From the NCBI GenBank assembly GCA_934511545.1, contig CAKSWM010000076.1, positions 1-6,754 of the forward strand: 6,754 nt of DNA, read 5' to 3'. The position numbers were made by a program, and so were the translations under genes. The DNA comes from an uncultured Oscillospiraceae bacterium (lineage in GTDB: Bacteria > Bacillota > Clostridia > Oscillospirales > Oscillospiraceae). The notes under the pieces are model-generated. The model saw only the letters and a list, made by a program, of their open reading frames with translations. It had not been told where the DNA came from and did no database searches. Shown here in pieces: positions 6,729 to 6,754 of the stretch; within the stretch, counting starts at the first letter, position 1, and every line of letters begins with the position of its first letter.

Positions 6729-6754
6729 TTGCCTGAAAAGCAAAAAGTTATATA
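6729..6754 (+). CDS. Start of an unidentified gene with TTG start, 3' partial
   Basis: AAAAGGAG (6716–6723) is a strong Shine-Dalgarno sequence. Five bases later TTG (6729) opens a frame reading (M)PEKQKVI to the window edge. An ATG at 6724 directly abuts the Shine-Dalgarno sequence and would read MSCLKSKKLY in another frame, but has no spacing; a GTG at 6713 runs into a stop after seven codons. Only eight codons are visible, so the product cannot be identified. Confidence 0.45.

Overview
The window is a stretch of the division and cell wall (dcw) cluster of a low-G+C-phylum (Bacillota) bacterium. The gene order ftsW–murG–murA–ftsQ/divIB–ftsZ, the SpoVE/FtsW-type flippase-like polymerase, strong AAGGAG/GGAGGAG ribosome binding sites and the MurG variant WGSLGA fit Clostridia. 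The fairly G+C-rich coding sequence points to an Oscillospirales- or Christensenellales-like gut lineage; that placement is an inference from gene order and motif style, not a phylogeny. All genes are on the + strand.

Layout: ftsW (5' end cut by the window) and murG are separated by a short gap and end at a good intrinsic terminator (about 2310–2340). A new promoter with an extended -10 (2350–2378) then drives murA and ftsQ, which are 4 bases apart. A second, weaker terminator follows ftsQ. The AT-rich 174-base gap carries a consensus-like promoter (4519–4547) and a strong leader hairpin (4573–4603) ahead of ftsZ. A G+C-rich hairpin separates ftsZ from a seven-helix membrane protein of about 262 residues that resembles YhfC proteins. 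After a 70-base gap the window ends inside what looks like the first codons of a TTG-started gene.

How the genes work together: MurA makes the first committed precursor of peptidoglycan (UDP-GlcNAc-enolpyruvate). MurG makes lipid II on the inner face of the membrane. FtsW polymerises lipid II at the septum, with FtsQ/DivIB as a divisome scaffold outside the membrane and FtsZ as the cytoplasmic ring. ftsA and sepF are not between ftsQ and ftsZ here.

I see no new mobile, defence or RNA system. The points most worth a second look are the leader hairpins of murA and ftsZ, the splitting of the cluster into separate transcription units, the unusual FtsZ C-terminal tail, and the YhfC-like protein next to ftsZ that seems to lack the expected protease residues.
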